Assembly: GCA_003220905.1 (NCBI GenBank)
Contig: QHTS01000087.1
Span: 1 to 27,077 of the forward strand
Direction of reading: 5' to 3'
Length of the DNA stretch: 27,077 nucleotides
Source: Gemmatimonadota bacterium
GTDB lineage: Bacteria > Gemmatimonadota > Gemmatimonadetes > Gemmatimonadales > GWC2-71-9
Below are positions 24,735 through 27,077 of the stretch, piece after piece (position 1 is the stretch's first letter; each line of letters opens with the position of its first letter). A model generated the notes under the pieces. It saw only the letters and a program-made list of their open reading frames with translations. It ran no database searches and was not told the origin of the DNA. Made by a program: the position numbers and the translations under genes.

Positions 24735-25502
24735 ATGCTGCAACTCACGGCGCTGCTGCTCGTTGCCCAGGTCCAGGTGCCGCCTCCGCGGGGCTACGTG
24801 AACGATTTCGCCGGCGTGCTCGACGCCGCGTCGGTCGCGCACATGGAAGCGGTGGTCGCCGAGGTCCGGGAGAAGACGCGCGGCGAGATCGCCGTGGTGA
24901 CCCTCCCCGATATCGGCGACCGCCCGGCGGCGGACGTGGCGCTCGAGATCGGGCGCCGCTGGGGCGTCGGAGCAAGGGGGGAGGCGGGCGACCCAGCGAA
25001 GAACCTCGGCGTCGTGGTGCTGCTCGTTCCTCAGAAGAATCACCGACCGGGCACGGGTCAGGTCTTCATCGCCACCGGTCGCGGCGCCGAGGGATTCCTC
25101 ACGGATGCCCGCGTGGGCCGGATTCGGGACGCCATGACACCGTATCTCGCGCGGGAACAATACGGGGCGGGACTGGTGCATGGCCTGAACCTGATCGCCC
25201 AGGCGTTCGCTCAAGAGTTCGGCGTCACGCTGACCGGGGCACCGGCCCCGCGCCCGAACGATGGCTCGGAGCGGCTGCCGATTCCCGTGACCTGGATCAT
25301 CGTCTTCGTGATCGTGTTGATTGTCCTCAGCCGCGGGCGCATTCTCCTGCTGCCGCTCCGGTTCGGCGGGTTGGGTGGCGGGGGCCGCGGCTGGAGCGGC
25401 GGTGGCGGGTTCGGCGGCGGTGGCGGGTTCGGCGGCGGTGGCTTCGGCGGGTTCGGTGGTGGGGGTGGATTCTCAGGCGGTGGAGCGGGAGGGCGCTTCT
25501 AG
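24735..25502 (+). CDS. TPM-domain (YgcG-like) membrane protein with Gly-rich tail
   Basis: Envelope protein of 255 residues. A short N-terminal hydrophobic signal (LQLTALLLVAQVQV) precedes a TPM domain at about 20-165: GYVNDFAGVLDAASVAHMEA, TRGEIAVVTLPDIGDRPAAD, NLGVVVLLVP, VFIATGRGAEGFLTDARVGR and YLAREQYGAGLVHGLNLIAQ. One membrane helix follows at about 184-198 (TWIIVFVIVLIVLSRG), then a Gly/Phe/Ser-rich tail at about 210-255, as in many TPM/YgcG proteins. The tail is encoded by near-identical 18-base direct repeats around 25396-25430. The family has been linked to photosystem II repair in plants and occurs with LemA in bacteria; its activity here is unknown. LemA is two genes downstream. 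Confidence 0.88.
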   Translation: MLQLTALLLVAQVQVPPPRGYVNDFAGVLDAASVAHMEAVVAEVREKTRGEIAVVTLPDIGDRPAADVALEIGRRWGVGARGEAGDPAKNLGVVVLLVPQKNHRPGTGQVFIATGRGAEGFLTDARVGRIRDAMTPYLAREQYGAGLVHGLNLIAQAFAQEFGVTLTGAPAPRPNDGSERLPIPVTWIIVFVIVLIVLSRGRILLLPLRFGGLGGGGRGWSGGGGFGGGGGFGGGGFGGFGGGGGFSGGGAGGRF

Positions 25503-25503
25503 T

Positions 25504-26217
25504 ATGGCGTCGAAATTGACAGTCGAGCAATTTGCCGCAGAGGTCGCCCGCGCGCTCGGCGAGCGTCTGGTGGCGCTGCTGCTCTACGGTTCCTGGGCGC
25601 GCGGGACCCACGTACCGGACCGCTCCGACGTGAACACGCTGCTCATCTGCGACACGGCGGACGATGCCTTGTTCGAGGCGCTCGCTCCGGCCGCGCGCGA
25701 CTGGACCCGCGCGGGCCAGCCCGCACCGCTCATCCTGACCGAGCGGGAGTGGCGCGAGTCGGCGGACGCCTTCCCGATCGAATACGAGGACATGCGCGAC
25801 GCGCACCGGGTGCTCGCCGGGCGCGACCCGTGGCCCGGCATCCAGGTGGACCGCGGCCATTTGCGGCGCCAGCTCGAGCACGAGCTGATGGGCAAGCTGG
25901 TGCGGTTGCGACAGGCGTACGCGCCGCTGCATGAGGACCCGAAACAGCTCGCACGGGTCATCGTAGGGAGCGCCGGCGGCTTTTTCACCATGCTGCGTGC
26001 GGTGCTGCGCTTCGGCGGCCGACCCGTGCCCGCGTCACCCGCCGAGCTGGTACGGGGCGCGGCGTCGCTGATCGGATTCCCGGCCGAGGGGCTCGCACCG
26101 TTGGTACAGCATGCGCTGGGCGGTCCGATGCCGCGGGTCGGGAAGGGTGATCCTCTGGCGGCCGCGTATCTTGGCGCCGTGGCGCGCACCGCTGAGTATG
26201 TGAACCGTTTGACGTAG
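25504..26217 (+). CDS. nucleotidyltransferase-fold protein (altered acidic motif)
   Basis: Protein of 237 residues starting one base after the TPM stop. The N-terminal domain (about 20-90) has the Pol-beta-like nucleotidyltransferase signature: LLLYGSWARGTHVPDRSDVN, then TLLI. The family's G-S-x-A-x-G loop is present, but the D-x-D metal-binding pair reads D-V-N. The C-terminal half is helical (LRRQLEHELMGKLVRLRQAY, then GGFFTMLRAVLRFGG), resembling the substrate- or partner-binding domain of such enzymes. A G-rich SD (GGAGGG at about 25488-25493) lies inside the TPM tail, so translation is coupled. No antitoxin or HEPN partner is next to it. Substrate unknown, and activity is doubtful given the missing Asp. 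Confidence 0.7.
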   Translation: MASKLTVEQFAAEVARALGERLVALLLYGSWARGTHVPDRSDVNTLLICDTADDALFEALAPAARDWTRAGQPAPLILTEREWRESADAFPIEYEDMRDAHRVLAGRDPWPGIQVDRGHLRRQLEHELMGKLVRLRQAYAPLHEDPKQLARVIVGSAGGFFTMLRAVLRFGGRPVPASPAELVRGAASLIGFPAEGLAPLVQHALGGPMPRVGKGDPLAAAYLGAVARTAEYVNRLT

Positions 26218-26256
26218 AGTGCGGCAACAGATATGACGTATCGAACCCATGTTGTT

Positions 26257-26349
26257 CCCACCCTCAAGGGTGGGCCCGGCGAGACACAGTGCTGCAGCAC
26301 ATCTGTGTCCTTCAGGACAGTGCAGGCCGGGCCCAGGCTTCAGCCTGGG
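26257..26349. repeat. cluster of short hairpins upstream of lemA
   Basis: Four stem-loops in 93 bases. CCCACCC-TCAA-GGGTGGG lies at 26257-26274. GACACAG...CTGTGTC at 26283-26309 encloses the palindrome GTGCTGCAGCAC (26289-26300). GTCC-TTCA-GGAC is at 26307-26318 and CCCAGGC-TTCA-GCCTGGG at 26332-26349. An alternative outer stem GGGCCCGGC (26272-26280) with GCCGGGCCC (26326-26334) could fold the whole into one domain. Three hairpins have four-base loops of TTCA or TCAA. It resembles REP/BIME-like elements. Confidence 0.7.
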
Positions 26350-26386
26350 AAAACACACCACGGACTTGATAGAGAAGGAGATGCTC

Positions 26387-26965
26387 GTGTTCGCTTGGAC
26401 GCGTGAGTGGGCCCTGGCCCTAGTTGTCCTAGCCAGCGTCGGGGCGGCCGGCTGCGGCTACAACACGATTCAGACGTACGACGAGCAGGTGACTGCCGCT
26501 GGCTCGCAGATCAAGGTGCAGCTGCAGCGCCGCGCCGATCTCATCCCCAACCTGGTCGAAACGGTGAAGGGGTACGCCAAGCAGGAGCAGACGGTCTTCA
26601 CCGAGGTGGCGGAGGCCCGGGCCAAGCTCGCCGGGGCGGTCCAGAGCGGCGACCTGCAGCAGATGGCGCAGGCGAACGCCCAGCTCACGGCCCCGCTCGG
26701 CCGCCTGCTCGCCATCGCCGAGAATTACCCGCAGCTCAAGTCCAACGAGAACTTCCGCGCGTTACAGGACCAGCTCGAGGGGACGGAGAACCGCATCGCC
26801 GTCGCGCGGCAGGACTACAACGAGGCCGTGAACCGCTACAACGCCTACATCCGGCGGTTCCCGCAGGTGCTCACCGCGAAGCTCCTCGGGAAGGGGCCGC
26901 GGCCCTACTTCGAGCTGGAGACGCCGGGCGCGGCCCAGGCGCCGAAGGTGGACTTCTCGAAGTGA
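26387..26965 (+). CDS. lemA: LemA family protein
   Basis: LemA protein of 192 residues, a coiled-coil/helical-bundle envelope protein of unknown biochemical role. The N-terminal segment LALVVLASVGAAGC is hydrophobic and ends in a lipobox-like GAAGC, so this LemA may be a lipoprotein rather than the usual single-pass membrane protein. Family blocks: GYNTIQTYDEQVTAAGSQIK, QLQRRADLIPNLVETVKGYA, QLTAPLGRLLAIAENYPQLK, NENFRALQDQLEGTENRIAV, ARQDYNEAVNRYNAYIRRFP. Start choice: AAGGAG (26375-26380) abuts ATG 26381 with no spacing but sits six bases before GTG 26387, so GTG is preferred; the difference is two residues. It follows the TPM and nucleotidyltransferase genes after a hairpin-rich gap. Confidence 0.92.
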   Translation: MFAWTREWALALVVLASVGAAGCGYNTIQTYDEQVTAAGSQIKVQLQRRADLIPNLVETVKGYAKQEQTVFTEVAEARAKLAGAVQSGDLQQMAQANAQLTAPLGRLLAIAENYPQLKSNENFRALQDQLEGTENRIAVARQDYNEAVNRYNAYIRRFPQVLTAKLLGKGPRPYFELETPGAAQAPKVDFSK

Positions 26966-26966
26966 A

Positions 26967-27053
26967 TTGTCAGAAACGTGTGAAGAGGCTTTAGAGAGGT
27001 TGGATTTCTCGAAACCGCGTTTGTTTTAGGCCTCTTGCGACGTTCTGATACAA
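26967..27053. repeat. imperfect inverted repeat, lower GC, downstream of lemA
   Basis: The left arm from 26967 (TTGTCAGAAACGTGTGAAGA, then GGC) and the right arm ending at 27053 (GGCCTCTTGCGACGTTCTGA, then TACAA) pair over about 25 bases with small gaps: TTGT, CAGA, ACGT, AAGAGGC and TA match. About 34 bases lie between. The stretch is visibly less GC-rich than the rest of the window. The window ends 24 bases further on, so what follows is not visible. Confidence 0.55.
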
Positions 27054-27077
27054 GCTGCACAATAGTCCCTACATGGA

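Noticed and set aside
25396..25440. Independent tandem repeat element in the TPM gene
   Set aside because: The 18-base repeats encode the Gly-rich tail expected of the family and need no separate explanation.
26967..27053. Integron attC site
   Set aside because: I could not find the paired RYYYAAC/GTTRRRY core sites; the pairing is an ordinary imperfect inverted repeat.

Overview
The window is high-GC bacterial chromosome from a Gram-negative, outer-membrane-bearing organism. It carries an Mla-type lipid transport ABC/MCE pair, Kdo transferase, SusC/SusD outer-membrane import pairs, lipoproteins and secreted beta-barrels. High GC combined with SusC/SusD pairs and a short F1 epsilon subunit suggests Gemmatimonadota or a close relative. 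That is an inference; the window holds no rRNA or other marker that settles it.

Layout. (1) 1-1599: end of an mlaF-like ATPase and a complete mlaD-like MCE gene. (2) 1605-3077: a NUDIX hydrolase and an AraC-type HTH protein in a two-gene operon, bracketed by two ~100 bp repeat elements in opposite orientation, about 95 % identical. (3) 3079-7338: F1 ATP synthase operon atpA-atpG-atpD-atpC without Fo genes, preceded by a perfect TGTGA-N6-TCACA palindrome. Gamma carries an in-frame low-complexity repeat insertion, and epsilon lacks its C-terminal helical domain. (4) 7426-10708: four small secreted or outer-membrane proteins, two of them tandem paralogues, and a Bor-like lipoprotein. (5) 10724-12663, minus strand: waaA/kdtA and a DsbA-like thiol oxidoreductase, overlapping by one base. 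(6) 12962-17803: first SusC/SusD pair, with cysteines in close pairs. (7) 17917-19288: two paralogous lipoproteins and a convergent third. (8) 19703-24149: second SusC/SusD pair, followed by a minus-strand lipoprotein that looks like a TonB plug domain without a barrel. (9) 24735-26965: TPM-domain (YgcG-like) protein, a nucleotidyltransferase-fold protein and LemA.

The genes fit a cell-envelope theme: lipid trafficking (Mla), LPS core (WaaA), disulfide formation (DsbA-like), TonB-dependent uptake (SusCD) and envelope factors (LemA, TPM). The main unexplained structure is a set of short intergenic or intragenic repeat elements, each built as short tandem n-mers, a core, and the inverted n-mers. 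There is also a hairpin cluster upstream of lemA and a lower-GC imperfect inverted repeat at the right edge. No tRNA, rRNA, CRISPR array, integrase or transposase gene was seen.
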